64,000 nucleotides of DNA from Stappia indica (GTDB lineage Bacteria; Pseudomonadota; Alphaproteobacteria; Rhizobiales; Stappiaceae). The position numbers and the translations under genes were made by a program. This document shows positions 25,767 to 33,603 of the stretch, in pieces. Every line of letters begins with the position of its first letter. The first letter of the stretch is position 1. The stretch is from NCBI RefSeq assembly GCF_001696535.1, contig NZ_MBQE01000002.1, positions 248,001 through 312,000 of the forward strand, given 5' to 3'. The notes beneath the pieces were generated by a model. The model did not search any database and was not told where the DNA came from. It was given only the letters and a program-made list of their open reading frames with translations.

Positions 25767-25823
25767 CCGTCTCGAAATTTCGCGATTTCGAGACGGAATT
25801 TTGCAAAATCCGTCTCAAAATTT
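25767..25823. repeat. Three-arm inverted repeat between convergent genes (likely bidirectional terminator)
   Basis: Arm 1 CCGTCTCGAAAT (25767-25778) and arm 2 ATTTCGAGACGG (25785-25796) form a perfect 12-bp stem with a 6-base loop. Arm 2 can instead pair with arm 3 (CCGTCTCAAAATTT, 25810-25823) through GAGACGGA / TCCGTCTC (25790-25816). The two stems exclude each other. It lies in the 81-base gap between the lptG-like gene and the convergent nucleotidyltransferase gene. AT-rich flanks follow each stem. Confidence 0.7.
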
Positions 25824-25833
25824 CGGGCGGGGA

Positions 25834-26589
25834 TCAGCCCTTCCGGCGCGCCGCCTCGATGCGGGGATAAACCTGTTCGGCGGCCCGGGCGAGCATCGCC
25901 TCGTTGTCGACCTCGGCCCAGGCGAGATCGTCGATCCGCGGCACGATGACCGGCTGGCTCTGCGCCAGTTCGACGACGCCGCTCTCGTAGTCGGCCATCG
26001 GGTCGAGGGCGATCAACTGCGGGCCGATCTCCTGCATCCGCGCCACCGCCTCGCCCGTCAGGTAGGTCAGGCCGACCAGCTCGCCGTAAGGCGCGTCGTG
26101 CCAGCGGTCGATCAGCTTGGACATGTCGCGCAGGCAGGGCCGACCGGAGCGGTCGTCGATCCACACATGCACCTCGTCGCCCGCCCCGGTCTTGCCGGAG
26201 GTGAGCAGCGCAGGCGTCTCCGGCTCGGCAATGGCGGCGGCGACGGCGCGCGGCTCGAACACCAGATCGGATTCGAGGACAAGGCAGGGGCCGTCCAGCC
26301 CCTCCAGCCCCACCATCAGGCTCTGCAGCGAGCCCTTGGTGGCGAAGTTGCCGTTGTGCTGCAGGTCGAGCGAGGGCCGGCGGCTTGCCGCCAGCTCGCG
26401 GTAATGCTCGGCGAGATGGCCGGTGACGACGCGGATATCCGTGATGCCGTGCATCGCCAGCGTGTCGATCGCGTCTTCCAGAAAGCTCTGGGTCCCGAGC
26501 GAGATCAGGCCCTTGGGCGTCATCTGGCCGCGCTCGCCCATTCGCACGCCGCGACCGGCGGCCAGGAAAACTGCTTTGATAGTGGGCAT
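25834..26589 (-). CDS. Stand-alone sugar/phospho-head-group nucleotidyltransferase (LicC/PntC/IPCT-like)
   Basis: 251 residues. Intact loop VFLAAGRGVRMG (7-18), MTPKGL (23-28), and the metal-site Asp in LESDLVF (105-111). The C-terminal ending IDDLAWAEVDNEAML resembles cytidylyltransferases that activate phosphocholine, phosphonates or inositol phosphate. Given its neighbours, candidate substrates are 2-aminoethylphosphonate (giving CMP-aminoethylphosphonate) or inositol-1-phosphate (giving CDP-inositol). Unlike the domain fused to PEP mutase, its catalytic loop is canonical. It is divergent from a CDP-alcohol phosphotransferase, with 115 bases between them for both promoters. Confidence 0.82.
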   Translation of the reverse strand: MPTIKAVFLAAGRGVRMGERGQMTPKGLISLGTQSFLEDAIDTLAMHGITDIRVVTGHLAEHYRELAASRRPSLDLQHNGNFATKGSLQSLMVGLEGLDGPCLVLESDLVFEPRAVAAAIAEPETPALLTSGKTGAGDEVHVWIDDRSGRPCLRDMSKLIDRWHDAPYGELVGLTYLTGEAVARMQEIGPQLIALDPMADYESGVVELAQSQPVIVPRIDDLAWAEVDNEAMLARAAEQVYPRIEAARRKG

Positions 26590-26704
26590 GGATCGACCGG
26601 AATGTGATAAAGGCGGTCCACTAATAGGGGAGCGCCGGGCCGCGGGCAATAGCCGGCTGGCTGGAGGGCCGAGGGCGCAGGCACGCAGGGACCAACTGGA
26701 CATC

Positions 26705-27445
26705 ATGCAGCCGGATCCGACGTTTCGTACCCTCTGGCGGGAGTACCGCCGGGAGAGGTTCCGCAGCGAGCTCGTCAGCGACTGGGCGGTGGCGGTGCTG
26801 TACCGCCTGCCCAGCCTGTGGCTGGTCGCGCGGCTGGTGCCGACGGGGATGTCTCCGACGGCGGTGACGCTGGCCGCGCTTCCGGTGGCGCTGGCGATGC
26901 CGCTCGCCGCCCTGCTGTTGCCGCCGGGGGCCGCCGCCCTGGCCACAGTGCTCTTGGCCGTCGCCTTCCAGATCCTCGACTGCGTCGACGGCGGGCTGGC
27001 ACGGGCGACGGGCCGCAGCTCCTCGAAGGGCGCGGCGCTCGATTTCGTCATCGACATGGCGCAGTGGGGCCTGTTCTACACCAGCATCGGCATCGTCGCC
27101 GACCGGATGGCCGGGACAGACGAGGGGACGGGCCTGTTCTGGACCGTCGTGGCGGTCGCGGCGGCATGGCTGCGCCTCTATGCAAGGGTGGTGCGGGACG
27201 CGCGTCCCGCCTCAGTGGCACCCGGCACGGCGGCGCCCCTCGGGCATTCGGCACAAGGGGGATTTGTCGTCCTTGCCGAGCGCGCACTGGCGGGGATGAG
27301 CGGTGCCCTGCCGATCTTTTTTGGAATCGCGGCTCTCGCAGGCGTCGTGCCGGCGATGGTGATCTTCGTTCTGCTCTATGCCCTGCTCGATGTCGGGGAT
27401 GCGGTGTGGACAAGTTTCCGCAACTGGCCGGGCGACGCTGCATGA
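26705..27445 (+). CDS. CDP-alcohol phosphatidyltransferase family protein, first copy
   Basis: 246 residues with about six hydrophobic segments. The full catalytic signature D-x2-D-G-x2-A-R-x8-G-x3-D-x3-D is present at Asp92, Asp95, Asp113 and Asp117. The preceding PTGMSPTAVTLAAL is the usual PxxVT entry helix. The 45-residue charged N-terminus recalls the phosphotransferase half of di-myo-inositol-phosphate synthases and phosphonate/choline transferases. It may use the nucleotide made by the divergent gene. It overlaps the glycosyltransferase start (ATGA). Confidence 0.88.
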   Translation: MQPDPTFRTLWREYRRERFRSELVSDWAVAVLYRLPSLWLVARLVPTGMSPTAVTLAALPVALAMPLAALLLPPGAAALATVLLAVAFQILDCVDGGLARATGRSSSKGAALDFVIDMAQWGLFYTSIGIVADRMAGTDEGTGLFWTVVAVAAAWLRLYARVVRDARPASVAPGTAAPLGHSAQGGFVVLAERALAGMSGALPIFFGIAALAGVVPAMVIFVLLYALLDVGDAVWTSFRNWPGDAA

Positions 27446-28560
27446 GGATCGTCCAGATCCTCCCTTACGCGATGGCCCGGCCCGGCGGCGTCCAGTCGCA
27501 TGTGCGCGACCTTTCGCAGTGGCTGCGGGGCGAGGGGCACGAGGTGCGCATCGTCGCGCCGCCCACACCGGATGGAATTTGCGCAGTCGGAACAGAGTGT
27601 TGCGGCAAGTCGCGGATGGTGTCGATGTTCGGCACCCGCTTCGAGGTGAGCTATGCTTTCAGGGCCGAGCGCCGCCGGCTCATTGCCGAGTTGCGCGACT
27701 GGGGCGCCGATCTCGTCCATCTGCACACGCCCTGGACGCCCTTTGTCGCCTGGCAGGTCTGGCGGGGATTGCAGCTGCCGACCGTGACGACCTTCCATGC
27801 GACGCTTCCGGCAGCGGATGCCTCCGGCCTCGCCGCGCGGGTGCTGCGTCTCACCGCCCGCCACTTCCTCTCGCACTCGCGGATCGTCGTCGTTCCCTCG
27901 CCGACACCGCTGCCGCATCTGGGCAAGGCCGCGCGCAATGCGCGGGTGGAGGTGGTGCCCCCGTCGGTCGATCTCGCACCCTGGCGCCAGGCACGAAAGG
28001 CCAAGCAGAACCAAGGCCTTGAGATCGTCTTTCTGGGGCGGTTCGAGGCGCGCAAGGGGCTCGATGTGCTGCTGGCCGCATGGCCGCAGATCGCCTCCGC
28101 ACTGCCGGAGGCCCGTCTCACGATTGCCGGTGGCGGCGAGTTGCGGCCCCTTGTCGAGCAGGCGCTTGTCCTCCCTCACGGGACACGTATCCGCCTTGTC
28201 GACCGGCCGGACGATGCCACCGCGCGTGCCCTGGTCGGGGGCGCGGATATCTTCGCCGCACCCGCCCCTTACGGCGAGAGCTTCGGCCTTGTGCTGGTCG
28301 AGGCGATGGCGGCGGGCGCCCTGCCGGTCGCGGCGGCGAATGACGGCTATGCCAGCGTCATGAGCGGGGAGGGCGCGGAGCTGCTGGTGCCGCCGGGCGA
28401 TGCCAGCGCGCTGGCGCAGCGCATCGTCACCCTTGCCGGGGACAGGCCGGCCCGCGAGCGCCTCGCCGCATGGGCCGATGCCCGCGCGCAAGGTGCGGAC
28501 ATTCGCGGCACGGGCCCTGTCTTTGCTGGGCTTTACCGCGAGGCGCTCGGCCTCTCGTGA
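27442..28560 (+). CDS. Family 4 glycosyltransferase, PimA-like
   Basis: 372 residues, GT-B fold. The opening RIVQILPYAMARPGGVQSHV and the E-x7-E motif in YGESFGLVLVEAMAAG (about 275-290) are those of GT4 enzymes. The PGGVQ-HV-DL pattern is particularly close to phosphatidylinositol mannosyltransferase PimA. With an inositol-phosphate synthase and phosphatidyltransferases beside it, transfer of a sugar to an inositol lipid on the cytoplasmic face is a reasonable inference. Start ATG overlaps the upstream stop. Confidence 0.88.
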   Translation: MRIVQILPYAMARPGGVQSHVRDLSQWLRGEGHEVRIVAPPTPDGICAVGTECCGKSRMVSMFGTRFEVSYAFRAERRRLIAELRDWGADLVHLHTPWTPFVAWQVWRGLQLPTVTTFHATLPAADASGLAARVLRLTARHFLSHSRIVVVPSPTPLPHLGKAARNARVEVVPPSVDLAPWRQARKAKQNQGLEIVFLGRFEARKGLDVLLAAWPQIASALPEARLTIAGGGELRPLVEQALVLPHGTRIRLVDRPDDATARALVGGADIFAAPAPYGESFGLVLVEAMAAGALPVAAANDGYASVMSGEGAELLVPPGDASALAQRIVTLAGDRPARERLAAWADARAQGADIRGTGPVFAGLYREALGLS

Positions 28561-28564
28561 GCCC

Positions 28565-29554
28565 CTATCCCCGCTTCTCGAAGCGGGAAGGAACGGGGAA
28601 CCAGCGCTCCAGAGTGCGGCGCATATGGGCGACGACGCGCGGGTTCGGCGCCGTGCCGAAGCTGTCGTTCAGCGTCACCGCCAGCGGTTTCGCCCATTCC
28701 AGATAGCGAAGCTGCGCGAAGGTCCAGGGCAGGAAGTTTTCCAGCGAGGCATAGCCCATCGCGCGCCGGGTCTCGGCCGGGGAAACGGCGTGTGCGTGGC
28801 CGCTTTCCGCGGCAAAGTGCGGGTAGAGGTATTCCGGCGGCACGTTGTGGCCGGCGCGGAAGCGGCTTGCCCGCGTCGCCTCGATCACTGCGCTGAATTC
28901 CTCGCACATTTCCTCGAACAGCGCAGCGTCGATCAGCTGCGGCCCATGGGCGAGATAGCGCCGCCGTCCGGGGCCGAAACGCTGTTCCAGCAAGCGGTTG
29001 GCATTGGCCATGGCCAGGTTCCAGGGGCTTGCGCGCTCCGGGTCGAGGCCTGCCAGCACCGGCGAGGCCTTCCCCGTCAGGAATGCTTTCGTCCGCCCGT
29101 CCGGTCCGCGGAAGTCGGCGAGCTTCAGCGGGGAAAAGGCGAGCATATCGTCTTCGAAGTAGAGGAATCTCCTCGACAGGCCCGGCAGCTTCGCCAGGTG
29201 GCTGACGATGGCGAAGGAGTTGAAGGTCGGCAGGATCTCCGGCGCCATGATGTCATCGTGATGTACCACCACGAGGTCGGGGTGATCCGTGTCCAGCCAA
29301 GCGGGGATCTGCGGCCGGCAGCTCAGCAGGTAGATCTTGCGGGCGAAGGGGACATGCGCGTCGAGCGAGCGCAGCGAGTAGCGCAAAAGCTCGAGATTGT
29401 CGCGGGTGCGGTTGGGATTGCTGTCATGCGCGGTGCCCGCATGAGTGGCCAGCAACTCGCGATAACCGGGGAAACTGTCGTCCACCCAAGTGTAGACGAT
29501 ATCGACCGTCTCGCCCTTGTCCTCGGCCTGTCCCCGCCCCGTTGCTGCGATCAT
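28565..29554 (-). CDS. Stealth family sugar-phosphate transferase
   Basis: 329 residues from the ATG at 29554. Conserved region 1 (VDIVYTWVDDSFPGY) and region 2 (NRTRDNLELLRYSLRSL, then PTFNSFAIVSHLAKLPGLS and YFEDDMLAF) are clear Stealth signatures, shared with GlcNAc-1-phosphotransferase and capsule enzymes. Such proteins transfer a hexose-1-phosphate from a UDP-sugar to a glycan. Here it could add a sugar phosphate to the lipid head group. Convergent with the glycosyltransferase (stops four bases apart). A longer frame upstream to 29653 overlaps the divergent promoter region and was not used. Confidence 0.85.
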   Translation of the reverse strand: MIAATGRGQAEDKGETVDIVYTWVDDSFPGYRELLATHAGTAHDSNPNRTRDNLELLRYSLRSLDAHVPFARKIYLLSCRPQIPAWLDTDHPDLVVVHHDDIMAPEILPTFNSFAIVSHLAKLPGLSRRFLYFEDDMLAFSPLKLADFRGPDGRTKAFLTGKASPVLAGLDPERASPWNLAMANANRLLEQRFGPGRRRYLAHGPQLIDAALFEEMCEEFSAVIEATRASRFRAGHNVPPEYLYPHFAAESGHAHAVSPAETRRAMGYASLENFLPWTFAQLRYLEWAKPLAVTLNDSFGTAPNPRVVAHMRRTLERWFPVPSRFEKRG

Positions 29555-29682
29555 CCGGCCCTCGAGGCACGCGGTTGCGGGAGCGCACTGCGCGCGTTTC
29601 CCGGTTCTCATTTGGTCGCGGACTCTATAAACCCGTTGCCGGCGAAGGGGCAATTCCCCCGCATGAAGCTTGGGGCAGGCAG

Positions 29683-31278
29683 GTGATCGGCGACAGCGCA
29701 GCAGGGGGAAAAGGTCCGGGCTCCAATGAGAACGGCCTGATCATTTCCGCCGATTTCGGCACGTCCGGCGTCAAGATCGCGGCGCTGGACCGCAGCCTTT
29801 CCGCCATTGCGACGGCAACGCGCCGCTACCCCTTGAGCCTGCCAGGGCCCGACCGGGCCGAGCAGGAGCCCGAGGATTGGTGGTCGGCGCTGCGCGAGGG
29901 GATCGCCGATCTTGCCGCGCAGATCCCCGATTTATCCGCGCGCGCCTCGGCCCTCGTCTTCTGCGCGCAGATGTGCGGCGTCATTCCGGTCGAGCTTTCG
30001 GGCCGCCCCTTGCGCCCGGCCATCGTCTGGCTGGACAAGCGGGCCGGCTCCCTGTCGCGGGCCATGAACGGGGGATTTCCCTCGCTCGCCGGCTACCGGT
30101 TCGACAAGTTGTACACCTGGACGCGCATCGCCAACGGCGCGCCCTCGCACAACGGCATGGATCCTCCGGCCAAGATGCTCTGGCTGAAGCAGCACGAGCC
30201 GGAGGTGTGGGATGCGGCGGCCCGGCTGCTCGACGTCAAGGACTGGCTTTTGCACCGGGCGACGGGGCGTTTCGTCACCACGGCCGACAGCGCCAACCTG
30301 ACCTGGATGATGGATACGCGGCCTGGCCGGGAAGGCTGGTCGCCCTATCTCGCCGGCCGGCTCGGCATTCCTCTCGACCGGCTGCCGGAGATCGTCGACG
30401 GAACTTATACCGTCGGCGGCCTGTTGCCGCAGGCGGGGACAGAGCTCGGCCTTGCCGCCAGCCTGCCGGTGATCGCCGGGGCGGGCGACGTGGTGGCAAC
30501 CGCCATCGGCTCGGGCGCGACCGGAGACGGGGAACTGCACGCCTATGCCGGCACCAGCGCGTGGCTCAGCGGCTTTTTCCCCTCCAGAAGGATCGATATT
30601 TTCCACTCTTACGCCACGATATCCTCCAGCGTGAACTATCGGCCGCTGTTGATCGCGACGCAGGAAAGCGCCGGGTCCGCCTTTGCCTGGGCCGCGCGGC
30701 TGTTCGGCGGCGGGGAGAGCGGCGCGGCACGCGACGACGACGCCTCGCTCGAGGCGCTCTATGCGGGCATCGGTCCCTTGCGCGACAGCGATCCGCTCTT
30801 CGTGCCCTGGCTTGCCGGCGAGCGCGTGCCGGTCGATGACGACCGCTTGCGCGGTGTTTTTACAGGGCTTTCCGTCGGCCACGACCGCAACGCGCTGCTG
30901 CGCTCGGTGCTGGAGGGCGTTGCGCTGAACATGCGCTGGGCGCTCAGCAAGGTGGCGCGGCAGAAGGGATTGAAGACCGGCCTGCCGCTGCCTTTGGTCG
31001 GCGGCGGTGCGGTCAACCCGCATTTCGCGCAGATGCTGGCCGATGCCTTGAAGCTGCAGGTCGTGGTGCGCCAGCCGCGCCTTGCCGGCGTGCGGGGAGC
31101 GGGCGCCATCGCCGCGGCCGGCCTCGGCTGGTATCCGAGCGTCGAGGCCGCCGCCGCGACCCTCACCCAGGGCGAGGCGCTGACTTACGACCCTGAGGGC
31201 GAAGGCGTGGCGCGGGCCGACCGGCGGGCTGCGCTGCTCGACCGGCACCGGCCGAAGCTGATTTCTCTATATCGCTAA
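29683..31278 (+). CDS. FGGY family carbohydrate kinase
   Basis: About 531 residues from a GTG at 29683. The N-terminal phosphate loop SADFGTSGVKIAALD and the second-domain AGAGDVVATAIGSGA and AGTSAW segments mark the FGGY (xylulokinase/glycerol kinase) superfamily. It phosphorylates a sugar or polyol with ATP. The substrate is unknown; in this locus a tetrose-hexose or cyclitol precursor is possible. The start is uncertain: no ATG is available near the first domain strand, and the frame is open further upstream. The next gene begins 28 bases downstream. Confidence 0.8.
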   Translation: MIGDSAAGGKGPGSNENGLIISADFGTSGVKIAALDRSLSAIATATRRYPLSLPGPDRAEQEPEDWWSALREGIADLAAQIPDLSARASALVFCAQMCGVIPVELSGRPLRPAIVWLDKRAGSLSRAMNGGFPSLAGYRFDKLYTWTRIANGAPSHNGMDPPAKMLWLKQHEPEVWDAAARLLDVKDWLLHRATGRFVTTADSANLTWMMDTRPGREGWSPYLAGRLGIPLDRLPEIVDGTYTVGGLLPQAGTELGLAASLPVIAGAGDVVATAIGSGATGDGELHAYAGTSAWLSGFFPSRRIDIFHSYATISSSVNYRPLLIATQESAGSAFAWAARLFGGGESGAARDDDASLEALYAGIGPLRDSDPLFVPWLAGERVPVDDDRLRGVFTGLSVGHDRNALLRSVLEGVALNMRWALSKVARQKGLKTGLPLPLVGGGAVNPHFAQMLADALKLQVVVRQPRLAGVRGAGAIAAAGLGWYPSVEAAAATLTQGEALTYDPEGEGVARADRRAALLDRHRPKLISLYR

Positions 31279-31306
31279 TTATCCTGACGAAAACGGAACC
31301 GTGCCA

Positions 31307-31936
31307 ATGATCGACGGCTTGTTCAAGCGCCATATCGACCCGCTCTGGGAGAGCATGGCGACCCCGCTGGTGCGCATGGGGATGACGCCGAACCAGGTCA
31401 CGGCGACGGGGCTCGTCCTGATCTGCCTGACCTCGGCGCTCTACCTGTGGCACGGCAATCCGGCGGTCTTCGGCCTAACGCTGGCCTTCGCCTTCGCGTT
31501 CGATGCGCTGGACGGGGCGGTGGCGCGGCGGCGCTCGATGTGCACCAAGTCCGGCGGCTATTTCGATGCGATGGTGGACCGCTACCAGGAGCTGGCGGTG
31601 CTGGCTGCCCTTGCGGCCGTCAACGACCTTTGGGCCTTGGCCTTGCTGGCTTTCTCCGGCGGTGTGCTGACCAGCTACGCCAAGGCACGCACGGCCATCG
31701 AGATCCCGATCCGCAACGAGGCGTGGCCGGACTTCTTCGAGCGGCTGGAGCGGATCATTTTTCTCAGCGCGATGCTGCTGGTTGCAGGGGCGTTGTCGCT
31801 TGCCGGGATCGCGCCGGCCTCGACGATTGCCGTCGGGCTCGGCATCTACGCGCTGCTGGCGCATCTGACGTCGGTGCAGCGGATGCGGCGGGCGGTTGCC
31901 CTGCTGCGGGCCGCGGACGGCGCGGCAAAAGACTGA
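31307..31936 (+). CDS. CDP-alcohol phosphatidyltransferase, second copy, phosphatidylinositol-phosphate-synthase-like
   Basis: 209 residues, about six membrane segments. Full signature: Asp66, Asp69, Gly70, Ala73-Arg74, Gly83, Asp87 and Asp91. The segment SGGYFDAMVDRYQEL follows the pattern of archaetidylinositol- and phosphatidylinositol-phosphate synthases, which join CDP-lipid to inositol-3-phosphate. With ino1 and a CDP-diglyceride synthase in the locus, this is my preferred candidate for that step. ATG 31307 or GTG 31301 are both possible starts. Last gene of the locus. Confidence 0.87.
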   Translation: MIDGLFKRHIDPLWESMATPLVRMGMTPNQVTATGLVLICLTSALYLWHGNPAVFGLTLAFAFAFDALDGAVARRRSMCTKSGGYFDAMVDRYQELAVLAALAAVNDLWALALLAFSGGVLTSYAKARTAIEIPIRNEAWPDFFERLERIIFLSAMLLVAGALSLAGIAPASTIAVGLGIYALLAHLTSVQRMRRAVALLRAADGAAKD

Positions 31937-31977
31937 TCTGAAACGACAATCCGGAAAGTTCGGACCTGCGAAAAGTC

Positions 31978-32003
31978 GACCGGCACCGCTGCGGGTGCCG
32001 GTC
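31978..32003 (-). terminator. Terminator of the FKBP gene
   Basis: A perfect 10-bp stem GACCGGCACC / GGTGCCGGTC with a 6-base loop. On the minus strand it is followed by GACTTTTCG; on the plus strand no T-run follows, so it mainly serves the 32012-32437 gene. Confidence 0.7.
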
Positions 32004-32011
32004 GCATGTCT

Positions 32012-32437
32012 TCAGCCGCGGGCCGTCTCGGCGGCGAGCGCGCCGAAATTGGCCTTGGAAACGCGCAGCAGCTCGACCTCGAAGCGCAGGGTCGAGTTCG
32101 GCGGAATGACGCCGCCGGCGCCGCGCGCGCCATAGCCGAGCTCCGGCGGGATGATCAGCTCGCGCTTGCCGCCGACGCGCATGCCCTCGACGCCCTGGTC
32201 CCAGCCGCGGATGACGCGGCTCGCGCCGAGCGGGAAGGAGAAGGGTTCGCCGCGGTCGAGGCTGGAATCGAACTTGGTGCCGTCCATCAGCCAGCCGGTG
32301 TAGTGCACGGTGACGGTGGCGCCGGGCACGGCTTCCTCGCCGGTGCCGGTGACGATGTCGCGGATCTGGAGCTCCTCCGCATGCGCCGCCAAGGTCAACG
32401 GCAGCAGCAGGAGGAATGCCTGGAGAAGTCGCAGCAT
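32012..32437 (-). CDS. Secreted FKBP-type peptidyl-prolyl isomerase
   Basis: 141 residues. Signal peptide [20 protein letters not shown], then a single FKBP domain with [35 protein letters not shown] and [25 protein letters not shown], all FKBP hallmarks. It should catalyse proline isomerisation during folding in the periplasm. ATG 32437 chosen because it opens the signal peptide. It is separately transcribed and shows no link to the lipid locus. Confidence 0.92.
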   Translation of the reverse strand: MLRLLQAFLLLLPLTLAAHAEELQIRDIVTGTGEEAVPGATVTVHYTGWLMDGTKFDSSLDRGEPFSFPLGASRVIRGWDQGVEGMRVGGKRELIIPPELGYGARGAGGVIPPNSTLRFEVELLRVSKANFGALAAETARG

Positions 32438-32646
32438 GAAGGGGCCTTTCGCTAGCGGATCTGGTTGTCTTTCAGGATAACACGCGTTCGTGGTGGCGAA
32501 GATAGCGCGTCGACAGGCAGCCGAAAAGGCGAGCGCTTCGCGACCCGACGAGGCGCTTGCCACGCCACTTGCCACACTACTTGCCATGGGGGCGGCGCGC
32601 GGCCATCGTGTCGGCCGAACAACGAGGATAACCGGGAGGAACGGCC

Positions 32647-33474
32647 TTGCAGATTTCGGATGGCGACAGGAACCATGCGGCAGCACTGTTGAAGATCGTC
32701 GGCGATGCGGGCTCCTGCGCGCCGATCACCGACGGGGACAAAGCCTTCGGCCTTGCGCGCGCCTATCAGGTCTCGGCCGAAATCCGCGCGGCTCGCATCG
32801 CCCGCGGTGAGACCCCGCGCGGCTGGAAGATCGGCTTCACCAACCGGACCATCTGGGACGAGTACGACGTGCACGCGCCGATCTGGGGCCCGGTCTACGA
32901 CACGACGCTGGCGGAGGCGACCGCGCAAGGGGCGGCGGAAACGGCCATCGGGCATCTGGTGGAGCCGCGGATCGAGCCGGAAATCGTCTTCCGGATCGCT
33001 GCGCCGCTCGAGGCGGGCCTTTCGGAGGCGCAGTTGCTGGAGCGGATCGACGGCGTGGCGCTCGGCTTCGAGATCGTCCAGTCGGTCTATCCGGACTGGC
33101 GGTTCCAGGCGGCCGATACGGTTGCCGCCTTCGCCCTGCACGGTCTGCTGCGGCACCGCCCGTTTACGGCCATCACCTCGGCGAACCGGGCCGAATGGCT
33201 GGGTCTGCTCTCCTCCTTCACGCTGGATCTCCACCGCAACGGGGAGCGGGTCGACAGCGGCCGCGCGGAGAACGTGCTCGGCGGACCGCTGAGTGCCTTG
33301 AAGGCGATGGTGGACGGGCTGCCGGACACGGCGCTGGCCTCAACCGTTGGTGCCGGCGAAGTGGTGACGACGGGCACGCTGACGCGTGCCTTTCCGGTCG
33401 CGCCCGGCGAGAGCTGGGAAACGCGCGTTGGCGGACTTCCGCTTGCCGACATGGCGATCTCATTCACGCGGTAA
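32647..33474 (+). CDS. 2-keto-4-pentenoate hydratase / fumarylacetoacetase-family protein
   Basis: 275 residues, TTG start behind [35 protein letters not shown] and [15 protein letters not shown] are the MhpD/DmpE hydratase pattern, including the metal-binding acidic residues of EPRIEPE. Enzymes of this family add water to 2-hydroxydienoates or decarboxylate oxalocrotonates at the end of meta-cleavage pathways. No other aromatic-degradation gene is adjacent, so the substrate is open. It is followed 129 bases later by a beta-oxidation gene in the same direction. Confidence 0.85.
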   Translation: MQISDGDRNHAAALLKIVGDAGSCAPITDGDKAFGLARAYQVSAEIRAARIARGETPRGWKIGFTNRTIWDEYDVHAPIWGPVYDTTLAEATAQGAAETAIGHLVEPRIEPEIVFRIAAPLEAGLSEAQLLERIDGVALGFEIVQSVYPDWRFQAADTVAAFALHGLLRHRPFTAITSANRAEWLGLLSSFTLDLHRNGERVDSGRAENVLGGPLSALKAMVDGLPDTALASTVGAGEVVTTGTLTRAFPVAPGESWETRVGGLPLADMAISFTR

Positions 33475-33603
33475 GGCGCGCGCGGCGACGTCTGCGCGCA
33501 GATATTTTAAGATTGAAACAGTTGGGCCGCTCCCTAAACTGCGGCCCAAATCCGCCTCCCGGAACGGGCCGCGGACCAGAGCCACATGCCAAGGAGTTGC
33601 CTC

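Noticed and set aside
23164-25818. Very long minus-strand open frame opposite the LptF/G-like genes
   Set aside because: It is Arg/Gly/His-rich low-complexity translation opposite two well-formed permease genes; such antisense frames are common at this GC content.
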